From Bacteroidota bacterium (GTDB taxonomy: Bacteria; Bacteroidota; Bacteroidia; Chitinophagales; Chitinophagaceae), in assembly GCA_018267705.1 (NCBI GenBank), contig JAFDXX010000004.1:124001-188000 (forward strand): a stretch of DNA of 64,000 nucleotides, given 5' to 3'. Numbering within the stretch: position 1 is the stretch's first letter; each line of letters starts with the position of its first letter. Below are positions 51,313 through 60,005 of the stretch, in pieces. A model generated the notes under the pieces. It was not told the DNA's origin and searched no databases. It saw nothing but the letters and a program-made list of their open reading frames with translations. The position numbers and the translations under genes are program-made.

Positions 51313-51354
51313 GCATTTCAATAGTTACAACATTTCTTCTTCTATATTTATACA

Positions 51355-52725
51355 ATGAGTAAAATTAAAACTGCTTTTTTCTGTAACAATTGTGGTTATG
51401 AAAGTACAAAATGGTTAGGCAAATGCCCCAGTTGTAATCAATGGAACACATTTATTGAAGAAGTAATTGATAAAGGAAATAAAAATGAAAACGAATGGAA
51501 ATTTTTTTCAGAAGATAAAAAAACAACCAAAACTATTTCATTAAACGAAGTAAGTTCTATTGAAGAAAAAAGAATTGTTACAACCGATGCAGAATTAAAC
51601 AGAGTATTAGGCGGAGGTATTGTTGCCGGAAGCATTGTATTAGTTGCCGGAGAACCGGGCATTGGTAAAAGCACTTTGTTTTTACAAGCAGGCTTATTAT
51701 TAAACCAATTAATTGTTTTATATATAAGTGGAGAAGAAAGTGAACAACAAATTAAAATGCGTGCAGATAGAATAGGAGTTAATAATGAAAATTTTTACTT
51801 ACTTACCGAAACATCAACAGCAACAATTTTTAAAGAAATAAAAAAATTAAAACCACAAATTGTTATTGTAGATTCTATTCAAACCTTACAATCAAACTTA
51901 ATAGAATCAAGTGCCGGAAGTGTTTCGCAAATAAAAGAATGTGCTGCAGAATTTCATCGTTTTGCAAAAGAAACTAACACTCCTGTTTTTTTAATTGGTC
52001 ATATAACTAAAGATGGAACTATTGCCGGCCCCAAAGTGTTAGAACACATGGTTGATACTGTTTTACAATTTGAAGGTGATAGGCATTATGCCTACAGAAT
52101 TCTGCGAACATTAAAAAACCGGTTTGGCAGTACAGCCGAATTAGGTATTTATGAAATGACGAGTAACGGAATGAAAGCCGTAACAAACCCAAGCGAAATT
52201 TTAATTACACAACGTGAAGAGCAATTAAGCGGAAGTGCTATTGCAGCTACATTAGAAGGTATGAGGCCTTTATTAATTGAAGTACAAGCATTAGTAACAC
52301 AAAGTGTTTACGGAACACCACAACGCACCGTTAGCGGATTTGATTTAAGAAGATTACAATTATTATTAGCTGTATTAGAAAAACGCGGCGGATTTCATTT
52401 TGGCGTAAAAGATGTATTTGTAAATATTGCAGGAGGTTTAAAAGTAGAAGATCCAAGCACAGATTTAGCTATTATTTGTGCATTGCTTAGCAGTTATGAA
52501 GATGTGCCACTCCCACAACAAATTTGTTTTGCAGGTGAAGTTGGTTTAAATGGAGAAATACGTGCAGTAAATAGAATTGAACAACGTATTGCCGAAGCAG
52601 AAAAATTAGGATTTGAAAAAATTATTGTTTCTCGTTATAATAAAAAAGGAATAGATATAAAGAATTTAAAAATTGAAGTAATCGCACTAAGCCAAGTGCA
52701 TGAAGTGTATCAATACCTATTTTAA
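51355..52725 (+). CDS. radA: DNA repair protein RadA
   Basis: RadA (Sms) is a RecA-like helicase that promotes branch migration in recombination. The 456-residue protein has the N-terminal C4 zinc finger CNNCGYESTKWLGKCPSC, Walker A AGEPGIGKSTLFLQAG (about 97-112), the RadA-specific KNRFG motif (LKNRFGSTAELG) and the C-terminal Lon-protease-like domain (VFVNIAGGLKVEDPSTDLA). All hallmarks are intact. ComF follows 57 bases downstream. Confidence 0.96.
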   Translation: MSKIKTAFFCNNCGYESTKWLGKCPSCNQWNTFIEEVIDKGNKNENEWKFFSEDKKTTKTISLNEVSSIEEKRIVTTDAELNRVLGGGIVAGSIVLVAGEPGIGKSTLFLQAGLLLNQLIVLYISGEESEQQIKMRADRIGVNNENFYLLTETSTATIFKEIKKLKPQIVIVDSIQTLQSNLIESSAGSVSQIKECAAEFHRFAKETNTPVFLIGHITKDGTIAGPKVLEHMVDTVLQFEGDRHYAYRILRTLKNRFGSTAELGIYEMTSNGMKAVTNPSEILITQREEQLSGSAIAATLEGMRPLLIEVQALVTQSVYGTPQRTVSGFDLRRLQLLLAVLEKRGGFHFGVKDVFVNIAGGLKVEDPSTDLAIICALLSSYEDVPLPQQICFAGEVGLNGEIRAVNRIEQRIAEAEKLGFEKIIVSRYNKKGIDIKNLKIEVIALSQVHEVYQYLF

Positions 52726-52781
52726 GAAAACAAAAGTACCCATCTACTTTTACTTCTTCCTGATTTTTTGTACTTTTAGGT

Positions 52782-53483
52782 GTGTTGCATTCTATTCAAT
52801 CATATATAAAAGATTTTACACATTTAATTTTCCCGCATCATTGCGAAGGTTGTGGTACAGATGTTTTGAATAATGATGATTTACTTTGTGCAAAATGTTT
52901 ACATGAATTACCGGCTACCAATTATTTCTTTTCATCCAACAATCCTGTAGAAAAAACATTTTATGGCAGATGCAATATTACATCTGCAGCAAGTGCATTC
53001 TATTTTACAAAAAACTCTTTATTGCAACATTTGCTTATTCAGTTAAAATATAAAGGCAATAAAGAAGTAGGCTATTTTTTAGGAAAATTAATGGGTTTGC
53101 AAATACAACAATCGGGTAGATTTAATTGTATTGATGCATTAATTCCACTGCCACTTAACCCCAAAAAAGAAAGTAAGAGAGGGTATAATCAGGCGGCCTT
53201 ACTTTGCGAAGGGATTGCTGAAGTATTAAAAATTTCTGTTGTATATAATGCCGTTGAAAGAGTTGTTTTTACTGAAACACAAACCAAGCAAAACCGCATA
53301 CACCGCTGGCAAAATATGGAAAATGTATTTGCCATAAAAGATATAACAAGTATTCAAAACAAACATATTTTGTTGGTTGATGATGTAATAACTACCGGTG
53401 CTACTTTAGAAGCTTGTGCAAATTCTATTCTTCAAAAAAGCAATGCAAAAGTTAGTATTGCTACTGCCGCTTATACTATTTAA
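52782..53483 (+). CDS. ComF family protein (phosphoribosyltransferase fold)
   Basis: A 233-residue ComF-type protein. It has an N-terminal zinc site CEGCGTDVLNNDDLLCAKC and a C-terminal phosphoribosyltransferase domain with ILLVDDVITTGATLEAC. The RGYNQAALLCEGIA segment is typical. ComF acts in natural transformation in several bacteria; the biochemical role is unclear. No ATG is available near the start, so it starts at GTG 52782 or TTG 52785. A TACTTTTA element ends three bases before that GTG, suggesting a very short leader. Confidence 0.88.
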   Translation: MLHSIQSYIKDFTHLIFPHHCEGCGTDVLNNDDLLCAKCLHELPATNYFFSSNNPVEKTFYGRCNITSAASAFYFTKNSLLQHLLIQLKYKGNKEVGYFLGKLMGLQIQQSGRFNCIDALIPLPLNPKKESKRGYNQAALLCEGIAEVLKISVVYNAVERVVFTETQTKQNRIHRWQNMENVFAIKDITSIQNKHILLVDDVITTGATLEACANSILQKSNAKVSIATAAYTI

Positions 53484-53543
53484 AGTTTTTCTCCCTTTTT
53501 TTAACTAACTCTGTAACTTGCATTAAGCTTAAAACATTTAATT

Positions 53544-54089
53544 ATGAAACACATTATTTTTTTTGCTGTAATTATTATTGTTACAACTATTATTACAGCG
53601 TTTACATTTCCTTCAAGTAATACTATTCATTCTTTTAAAATAAAAGCAATTGATGGAAGTGAAATTGATTTCTCAAAATTTAAAGGCAAAAAAATATTAG
53701 TAGTAAATACGGCTTCTAAATGTGGTTATACACCTCAGTATGAAGCATTAGAAAAAGTATATGAGCAATATAAAAATAAATTGGTAATTGTTGGTTTCCC
53801 TTGCAATCAATTTGGTGGACAAGAGCCGGGCACTGCTGAAGAAATTGTGAGTTTTTGTAAAAAGAATTATGGAGTTACGTTTCCTTTAACTGAAAAGGTT
53901 GATGTTAAAGGCGATAATATTAATGCTATATACAAGTGGTTATGTAATAAAAGTGAAAATGGTGTTTTAGATGCAGAAATAAAATGGAATTTTAATAAAT
54001 TTTTATTAGATGAAAACGGAAAATTATTAGCTTATTTTCCAAGTAAAATAACTCCTGATAGTGAAGATATTTTAAAATATTTGAAATAA
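53544..54089 (+). CDS. Glutathione peroxidase-family thiol peroxidase
   Basis: A 181-residue peroxidase with an N-terminal signal or anchor segment (HIIFFAVIIIVTTIITAF). The active-site Cys60 is in NTASKCGYTPQ, with FPCNQFGGQEPG (Gln of the tetrad and a resolving-type Cys) and IKWNFNKFLLD (Trp). It uses cysteine rather than selenocysteine. Bacterial members generally use thioredoxin-type reductants. It ends at a bidirectional terminator shared with the convergent lipoprotein gene. Confidence 0.93.
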   Translation: MKHIIFFAVIIIVTTIITAFTFPSSNTIHSFKIKAIDGSEIDFSKFKGKKILVVNTASKCGYTPQYEALEKVYEQYKNKLVIVGFPCNQFGGQEPGTAEEIVSFCKKNYGVTFPLTEKVDVKGDNINAIYKWLCNKSENGVLDAEIKWNFNKFLLDENGKLLAYFPSKITPDSEDILKYLK

Positions 54090-54109
54090 TTGTTACGTGT
54101 TAAGTTGCT

Positions 54110-54141
54110 AAAAAGGGATTGAAATTTTCAATCCCTTTTTT
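54110..54141. terminator. Bidirectional intrinsic terminator
   Basis: AAAAAGGGATTG...CAATCCCTTTTTT is a perfect inverted repeat of 12 or more bp with loop AAATTTT and T-runs on both strands. It lies between two convergent genes, 20 bases after the peroxidase stop and 13 bases from the lipoprotein stop, and can end both transcripts. Confidence 0.88.
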
Positions 54142-54154
54142 ATGTGCTACTTGT

Positions 54155-54763
54155 TTATTTTTTTATGCTTACAGTATCTTTAGCCAACTTTGGTATCATT
54201 TCATCTCTAATTTCTTTTATGCTCCAAAATCTATAAACTTCAGGTTCCTTATCTCCAACCTGCTCTATTGATGTCATTCTGTGATAAGGTGTAACAACAG
54301 TTGCATCAATATTATTGGTTACTTTAACTGCATTAAATGGTTCAATATAAAAATTGCGATTGGCAACACTTACATTTTTATTTTGAATTAATAAGTTTAA
54401 AGAATCAATGGCATGTTTAAGCATGTCTTGTTTAATTACATCATAATTAGATTTTGCTTCTGCATATTTTTGATAACTGCCAACAACAGTGTCGTTTTTT
54501 GCGTTTAAAATATATAAGCCATTTTCTGAAATATTAATTGTTGATTCTTTTCCATCAACATTAAGTTTTATACTCAATGGTCCATTGGCATTAAAATCGG
54601 TTGTTTGTTCTATAGTACCTGCACCATTTTGAATAGTGATTGTTTTAGTTTTTGTATCAACGTTTACTTTTCCTTTTCCTAAAATTGTAATTCGTTTAGT
54701 GTTTGATGAACATGCAGAAAAAATAATTGCTGCACTTAAAATACATGTTGTTGTTAATTTCAT
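54155..54763 (-). CDS. Lipoprotein of unknown function
   Basis: A 202-residue protein with a lipoprotein signal (TCILSAAIIFSACSSN, Cys18). The mature part begins with beta-rich repeats (KRITILGKGKVNVDTKTKTITIQ), followed by a helical middle (YAEAKSNYDVIKQDMLKHA) and a C-terminal segment with no recognised motif. I do not recognise a family. It lies 21 bases downstream of the Gre-like gene on the same strand and is probably co-transcribed with it. Confidence 0.65.
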   Translation of the reverse strand: MKLTTTCILSAAIIFSACSSNTKRITILGKGKVNVDTKTKTITIQNGAGTIEQTTDFNANGPLSIKLNVDGKESTINISENGLYILNAKNDTVVGSYQKYAEAKSNYDVIKQDMLKHAIDSLNLLIQNKNVSVANRNFYIEPFNAVKVTNNIDATVVTPYHRMTSIEQVGDKEPEVYRFWSIKEIRDEMIPKLAKDTVSIKK

Positions 54764-54784
54764 TTATTTAGTTTTTTGTATTGA

Positions 54785-55195
54785 TTATAAATTATAATCT
54801 CCGGCTGCTTCGGGTTGATATATTATTTCATTTATTTTAATTTTTGTAAGCCCTGCAGGTACAATCCATTCTATTTCGTCTCCAACTTTATAACCAATTA
54901 AAGCAGTGGCAATAGGAGAGAAAATAGATATTTTATTCTTTTTAATATCTGCTTGTTCGGGGTACACTATTTGGAATTGTATTTGTTTGTTGTTATTTAA
55001 GAAAATCAATTTTACAATTGAATTCATGGTAACTACATTAGCAGGAATAGCTTTAGGAGCAACAATTTTGGCAGAGTTTAATTCGGCCATTAATTTTTCT
55101 GCTTCTGCTTTATTGATGGATTTAAATTGTTTAGCATCACTGATGCATTTTTTAATTCGGTCGTAATCTAAACTGTTTATAATTAATTTACTCAT
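54785..55195 (-). CDS. GreA/GreB (Rnk-like) family protein
   Basis: A 136-residue protein with the C-terminal FKBP-like domain of Gre factors. NSIVKLIFLNNNKQIQFQIVYP, ISIFSPIATALIGYKVGDEIEWIVPAG and the end IKINEIIYQPEA match the GreA/GreB/Rnk C-terminal pattern. The N-terminal helical part is short (about 45 residues), too short for a full GreA coiled coil, as in Rnk. It probably binds RNA polymerase, but cleavage-stimulating activity is doubtful. Confidence 0.85.
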   Translation of the reverse strand: MSKLIINSLDYDRIKKCISDAKQFKSINKAEAEKLMAELNSAKIVAPKAIPANVVTMNSIVKLIFLNNNKQIQFQIVYPEQADIKKNKISIFSPIATALIGYKVGDEIEWIVPAGLTKIKINEIIYQPEAAGDYNL

Positions 55196-55229
55196 GGCTA
55201 TTTAATTTAATAAAGAAGATTAATAATAA

Positions 55230-55269
55230 AGGGCATTGCGATATATGGTGAATTTTATCATAATGCCCT
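55230..55269 (-). terminator. Hairpin after the superoxide dismutase gene
   Basis: AGGGCATT (55230-55237) and AATGCCCT (55262-55269) form an exact 8-bp stem around a 24-base loop. In the minus-strand direction it is followed by TTATTATTAATC, only moderately T-rich. It lies 35 bases after the sod stop and upstream of the Gre-like gene, so it may be a terminator or a leader hairpin of that gene. Confidence 0.55.
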
Positions 55270-55304
55270 AATGGTTTGAACAATTATAGAACTACGGTTA
55301 TAAA

Positions 55305-55913
55305 TTATTTAGCTTCGGCATAGCGTTGGTCAACTTTTTCCCAATTAATAATATTCCAAAATGCTGCTAAATAATCGGCACGTTTATTTTGATATTTTAA
55401 ATAATAAGCATGTTCCCAAACATCTACACCTAATAATGGAGTGCCTTTATGTTCTGCAACATCCATTAAAGGATTATCTTGATTGGGTGTTGAGGTAACT
55501 TCTAATTTGCCATCGCTTGTAACAATAAGCCAAGCCCAACCACTACCAAATCTTGTCATTGCAGCATTAGCAAATTTTTCTTTAAATGCATCAAACGAAC
55601 CAAAAATAAGGTTAATGCCGCCTGCAATATGTCCGGGTAATTTATCTAATTTTTTGTTAGTTAAACTTTCCCAAAAAAATGTATGATTCCAATGCCCGCC
55701 GCCATTGTTGCGAACTGCGGGAGATATGCTGCCTGCTGCTTTTACTAATTCTTCTAAAGATTTGCCCTCGTTGGCTGTGCCGGCAATAGCTTTGTTTAAA
55801 TTATCTACATATGCTTGGTGGTGTTTGCCATGATGTATTTGCATAGTTGTAGTGTCAATAAAAGGTTCTAATGCGTCGTATGCATACGGTAATGCTGGTA
55901 ATATAAATGCCAT
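55305..55913 (-). CDS. sod: Superoxide dismutase (Fe/Mn family)
   Basis: The enzyme dismutates superoxide in the cytoplasm. From ATG 55913 it is 202 residues with [15 protein letters not shown] at the start. Metal ligands are visible: His27 ([18 protein letters not shown]), the His in [12 protein letters not shown], and Asp and His in [20 protein letters not shown]. The Gly/Gln pattern near GSGWAWLIV does not settle Fe versus Mn. A TTG two codons upstream is in frame but ATG is preferred. Confidence 0.96.
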   Translation of the reverse strand: MAFILPALPYAYDALEPFIDTTTMQIHHGKHHQAYVDNLNKAIAGTANEGKSLEELVKAAGSISPAVRNNGGGHWNHTFFWESLTNKKLDKLPGHIAGGINLIFGSFDAFKEKFANAAMTRFGSGWAWLIVTSDGKLEVTSTPNQDNPLMDVAEHKGTPLLGVDVWEHAYYLKYQNKRADYLAAFWNIINWEKVDQRYAEAK

Positions 55914-56005
55914 AATCAAAAAATTTTAGTAGGTAAATATAAGAACTTTCATGCATGTAATTATGAAGGTGCATTTATTATAAATGGAAAAATTTCTTTC
56001 TTTTT

Positions 56006-56443
56006 CTATCGTTTATTTTTAAAAAAAGATTTCATTAAAAACGCACATTCTTCTTGTAATACACCTTTTATTATGATTGCTTTTTGATGAAAGGGGTTTG
56101 TTGATGTAAATTTTTGAAAACCATTTTTTTCATCACTTGCACCATAAACAATATTACCCACTTTGCCCCAATACAATGCACCGCAACACATTAAGCAAGG
56201 TTCAACTGTTACATATAAAGTTGCTTCGGGTAAATATTTTGTTCCTAAAAAATTAAATGCTGCAGTTAATGCTAACATTTCGGCATGTGCGGTTGCATCA
56301 TTCAATAATTCAACTTGGTTATGTGCTTTGGCAATTATTTTATTTTCTATCACTACAATAGCACCCACAGGTACTTCATTTTTTTCATAAGCTTCTTCTG
56401 CTTCATGCAAAGCATGCCTCATAAAATATTCGTGCGTAAACAT
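56006..56443 (-). CDS. tadA: tRNA-specific adenosine deaminase-family nucleoside deaminase
   Basis: A 145-residue zinc deaminase of the TadA type that converts A34 to inosine in tRNA-Arg. The zinc site is HAE (His53, Glu55) and PCLMC (Cys83, Cys86). The stretch VPVGAIVVIENKIIAKAHN and the C-terminal FFKNKR end are typical. Guanine deaminase is a related alternative, but the early PVGAIVV and length fit TadA better. It is divergent from the thioredoxin-like gene. Confidence 0.88.
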   Translation of the reverse strand: MFTHEYFMRHALHEAEEAYEKNEVPVGAIVVIENKIIAKAHNQVELLNDATAHAEMLALTAAFNFLGTKYLPEATLYVTVEPCLMCCGALYWGKVGNIVYGASDEKNGFQKFTSTNPFHQKAIIIKGVLQEECAFLMKSFFKNKR

Positions 56444-56489
56444 TCTGCTAAGTTATTTTTATTTTATTATTTTTAATAAAACATGTTGT

Positions 56490-57035
56490 ATGAAAAAAAT
56501 TCTATTGATTATTTTTTGCTTTTTGCAAATAAGTTTAATTGCACAAACTAATATACCAACTGCACAAAATATTATTGATAAATCTTGTAAAGAAGCAGGT
56601 AAACAAAATAAAAAAGTATTTATCATTTTTCATGCATCTTGGTGCGGGTGGTGTCATAAAATGGATAGTAGTATGAATGATGTTTCGTGCAAAAATTATT
56701 TTGAAAAAAATTTTGTAATTGCCCATATTACTGTTTATGAAAGAGGAGAGAAAGAAAAATTAAATAATGCAGGTGGGGAAGATATATTGAAAAAATACCA
56801 TGCAGATAAACAAGGTATTCCTGCATGGTTTATTTTAGATAAAAATGGAAAATTGCTTGCCGATTCTCAAATAAGACCCACTGGTGCAAGCTTAGATACT
56901 GAAGGTAAAAATGTTGGATGCCCTGCACAAAAAAATGAAGTAGAACATTTTATTAAAGTATTAAAACAAACTACTGCACTGAGTGAAACAAATGCAAACG
57001 CAATACGAGCAAAGTTTTTAAAAAATAGTGAATAG
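56490..57035 (+). CDS. Exported thioredoxin-fold protein
   Basis: A 181-residue exported protein (signal peptide MKKILLIIFCFLQISLIAQ). The active site is ASWCGWCHKM with Cys52 and Cys55, followed by a helix MDSSMNDVSC and the cis-proline region KQGIPAWFILDKNGKLL. The CGWC motif places it in the DsbD-gamma/DUF255-like thioredoxin group that reduces disulfides in the periplasm. The partner is unknown. It converges with meaB, 34 bases away. Confidence 0.85.
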   Translation: MKKILLIIFCFLQISLIAQTNIPTAQNIIDKSCKEAGKQNKKVFIIFHASWCGWCHKMDSSMNDVSCKNYFEKNFVIAHITVYERGEKEKLNNAGGEDILKKYHADKQGIPAWFILDKNGKLLADSQIRPTGASLDTEGKNVGCPAQKNEVEHFIKVLKQTTALSETNANAIRAKFLKNSE

Positions 57036-57069
57036 AATATTGGTAGAGAAAAGTAGTTGGTTATTAATT

Positions 57070-57957
57070 TTAATATTGTTCTATAAACTTATACAAATTA
57101 AAATTTTCTATTAATTGAATTTGTTGTTGCAAAATTGTTTTGCTTACATCTTTCATTCTTTTTTGTTGAATAAGGTGAAATGCTTTCTCTGCCAGTAAGT
57201 AATTTTTTTTATTGTTAGGGTTGTTTAGTTGTTGGTGAGCAATAATTTTTTCATACAACTCATTTATTCCTTTTTTTTCGGTGGCAATGGCTTTTACAAT
57301 AGCAATTTCATGTTGTTTATAATGAAAAGAGGGTGCTAGCATTTGTCTTAAATTTTTAATAAATAAATCTGCATCGGGCCTGTCACTTTTATTAACTACA
57401 AATACATCTGCAATTTCCATTAACCCTGCTTTCATGGTTTGAATTTCATCGCCTGCTTCAGGTACAACCGTTACTACCGTTGTGTCTGCAAGTCCTGCAA
57501 TTTCAATTTCACTTTGTCCTACACCAACCGTTTCTATAATAATATGGTTAAAAGTTGCTGCTTTTAGTATATCAGAAATTTCTATAATTTTTGGATGTAA
57601 TCCGCCTAAACTTCCTCGTGTGGCTAATGATCTTATAAAAACATGAGGATGATTATACCATTCATTCATTCTAATTCTATCTCCCAATAAAGCCCCTAAA
57701 TTAAAAGGCGATGAAGGATCTACACAAAGCACAGCAACGGTTTTATTTTGTTTAACTATTTCTCCAATTAAAGCATCTACCAATGTGCTTTTACCTGCAC
57801 CGGGCGGGCCTGTAATGCCAATAATTTTTGTATTAGTGGTGGGTAATAGTTTTAATAATTCGGTATAACCTTCAAACTCATTTTCAACCAATGAAATAAT
57901 TCTGGATAATGCTTTAATATTGCCTTGCTGAATATTATTTAATAATTGGTACCACAT
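57070..57957 (-). CDS. meaB: Methylmalonyl-CoA mutase-associated GTPase MeaB
   Basis: MeaB (ArgK) is a G3E-family GTPase that protects and reloads adenosylcobalamin on methylmalonyl-CoA mutase. From ATG 57957 it is 295 residues. The P-loop GITGPPGAGKSTLVDAL (about 48-64), the switch AVLCVDPSSPF, IIIETVGVGQSE and the base motif VVNKSD are clear. The mutase genes are not in this window. Together with MetH it indicates use of cobalamin by the organism. A TTG three codons upstream is in frame. Confidence 0.93.
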   Translation of the reverse strand: MWYQLLNNIQQGNIKALSRIISLVENEFEGYTELLKLLPTTNTKIIGITGPPGAGKSTLVDALIGEIVKQNKTVAVLCVDPSSPFNLGALLGDRIRMNEWYNHPHVFIRSLATRGSLGGLHPKIIEISDILKAATFNHIIIETVGVGQSEIEIAGLADTTVVTVVPEAGDEIQTMKAGLMEIADVFVVNKSDRPDADLFIKNLRQMLAPSFHYKQHEIAIVKAIATEKKGINELYEKIIAHQQLNNPNNKKNYLLAEKAFHLIQQKRMKDVSKTILQQQIQLIENFNLYKFIEQY

Positions 57958-58057
57958 ATTATACAAATTTTGTAAAATAGATGTATTACGAAAATTATTT
58001 TTTATGAATTTGCGTGTATTACTTCTTTTAAATTTTTGTTGAAATTAGCATAACTAA

Positions 58058-59287
58058 ATGAAATTAGTTTTTAAAAACTACTGTTGGACTGTTATTTTAT
58101 TATTGCTTTCTTTTTTTATAAGTAGGGCTGCATTATCATTTATATCTGTATTAATGATATTGTTGTTACTGAAAAAAAATCTTGATAAAAAAATAATTAA
58201 ACAATTTATTACAGCCTCAATATTCATTATTATACCGGTTGCTGTTTCGGGTTTTTGGAGTAGTGATGTAAAGGAATGGTGGCAATTGTTTTCAAATAAA
58301 TTGTTACTTATTACAGTTGGCGTTGCAATAGTATCTCTTCAACTTTCATTTAAACAAATTAAAATTATTATTTGGACTTTAACTGTTTTGACATTGTTGG
58401 CCAGTGGTTGGAGCGTATGGCAATATATTAATAACAAGCAATTGATAGAGCAATCTTATTTAGTAGCCAAAGTAATTCCGGTTTGGTTAGATGATGATCA
58501 TATACGTTTTAGCTGGCTAATTGTATTAACTATAATTTTAATGTGCTGGCAGTTGAATCTTCAATCATCGAATAGTAAAGAAAAAATACCAGGCTATATA
58601 AGTGTTCTATTATTGTTTGCATTCTTGCATTTTATGGCTGCACGCACAGGTTTATTGTGTTTATATGTAGCACTAATAATTTTCTTTTTTTATTTTTTAT
58701 GGAAACAAAAAACAAGAAAATATGCTGCGTTTTTTTTCATTATAACAATTGCAATTATAACGCTTGCATTTTATGTATTGCCAACTTTAAAAAACAGAAT
58801 GCAATATGTTGTTTGGGATGTAAAACAATTTACCAATAACAATTATTTGCAGGGATCGGCAGATGGTGGAAGGTGGTTATCTATAAAAGCAGGCTTTGAT
58901 GTTGGATTGATGAAACCCATACAGGGCGTTGGTTTTGGAGATATTAGAAATGAAGCAATTAAATGGTATGATGTGCATTACCCTAAAACATTGCCGAATG
59001 AGCGGTTTATTCCACATAGTGAATGGATAGTTTATTTTGCCGGAAGCGGTATGGTAGGGGTAATTGCTTTTACCGTTGGGTTATGTTTGTTGTATCATTA
59101 TTTTTTTAGGAAAAACATTTTCTGTTTTGTAACGGCTTTTGTATTAATAATCCCATTAATAACAGATGATAGTTTAGAAGGGCAATATGGTATTACTATT
59201 TTTAGTTTTGTAATTGCAATGGTTTATCATTTAAACAAAACTATTTATACTTCTGCTGTTGCAGCTTCATCAACTTTGCATACTTAA
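58058..59287 (+). CDS. O-antigen ligase / Wzy-type polymerase family protein
   Basis: A 409-residue polytopic membrane protein with about 10-12 helices. The Wzy_C region is visible as FLHFMAARTGLLCLYVALI (the conserved R-T/S-G motif), then a periplasmic loop with GWGF-like QGVGFGDIRNE and HSEWIVYFAGSGMVG, with the conserved His. Such proteins ligate or polymerise O-antigen units from undecaprenyl diphosphate. It opens the surface-glycan cluster. The last 47 bases overlap the convergent glycosyltransferase gene. Confidence 0.85.
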   Translation: MKLVFKNYCWTVILLLLSFFISRAALSFISVLMILLLLKKNLDKKIIKQFITASIFIIIPVAVSGFWSSDVKEWWQLFSNKLLLITVGVAIVSLQLSFKQIKIIIWTLTVLTLLASGWSVWQYINNKQLIEQSYLVAKVIPVWLDDDHIRFSWLIVLTIILMCWQLNLQSSNSKEKIPGYISVLLLFAFLHFMAARTGLLCLYVALIIFFFYFLWKQKTRKYAAFFFIITIAIITLAFYVLPTLKNRMQYVVWDVKQFTNNNYLQGSADGGRWLSIKAGFDVGLMKPIQGVGFGDIRNEAIKWYDVHYPKTLPNERFIPHSEWIVYFAGSGMVGVIAFTVGLCLLYHYFFRKNIFCFVTAFVLIIPLITDDSLEGQYGITIFSFVIAMVYHLNKTIYTSAVAASSTLHT

Positions 59288-59999
59288 CCATTGTTTGATA
59301 TGCTACAGATGATGCTATAAAAAAACCATCTGCACCATCTAAAAATCCTAATTTAAAAATATAACCGTTTATAAAAGCCACTAAAGGGTTGATAAATAAT
59401 TTAACCCAAGATGCTTTTTTACCTTGCTGCAACATAGCTTGTGCCTGAATGGTTGTGAATTTATTGTTTTGCGTAATTACTTCTTCTAACGCATAATAAC
59501 TGTAATGCAATAAATCTCCTTTCAGGTGCTGAACGCTGCTACCAGATTGCATTTCAAGCTTATCGTGTGGGTTTACTCCGCCCCATTTTCCTTTCTGTTT
59601 ATTAATTAAGCGTATTTTTTTATCGGGGTACCAAGTGCCATGTTTAATCCATTTACCGCAGAAATTAGTACAGCGGTTCATGCTGTATGCATTATATTCA
59701 AAACCATTTTGTTTTTGTTGAAGAATAGATTCTTTTAATGTATTGCTTAATGCTTCATCTGCATCAAGACTTAAAATGAAATCATATTTTGTTTGAGCAA
59801 TGGCAAAGTTTTTTTGTTCTATATATCCTAAAAATTTTTGTTCAATGAATTGTACATTAAAACTTTGGCAAATTTGTTTGGTTTTATCTGTAGATAAAGA
59901 ATCTATTACCACAATTTCATCAGCAACGGTTTGTAAACTTTCTAAACATCGTTCAATGTTTTTTTCTTCATTATATGTTATAATAACTGCAGAGAGCAC
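59241..59999 (-). CDS. Family-2 glycosyltransferase (WaaE/KdtX-like)
   Basis: A 252-residue GT-A enzyme beginning LSAVIITYNEEKNIERCLESL, with IVVIDSLSTDKT and the metal/nucleotide motif LSLDADEALS (DxD-like). The middle NRCTNFCGKWIKHGTWYPDKKIRL and HDKLEM segments match lipopolysaccharide-core GT2 enzymes of the WaaE/KdtX group. A hydrophobic C-terminal patch (LFINPLVAFINGYIFKLGF) suggests membrane association. The start is GTG 59999; an in-frame TAA (stop of the upstream gene) is two codons before it. Its 3' end overlaps the ligase gene. Confidence 0.85.
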   Translation of the reverse strand: MLSAVIITYNEEKNIERCLESLQTVADEIVVIDSLSTDKTKQICQSFNVQFIEQKFLGYIEQKNFAIAQTKYDFILSLDADEALSNTLKESILQQKQNGFEYNAYSMNRCTNFCGKWIKHGTWYPDKKIRLINKQKGKWGGVNPHDKLEMQSGSSVQHLKGDLLHYSYYALEEVITQNNKFTTIQAQAMLQQGKKASWVKLFINPLVAFINGYIFKLGFLDGADGFFIASSVAYQTMVKYAKLMKLQQQKYK

Positions 60000-60005
60000 A
60001 ATGTT

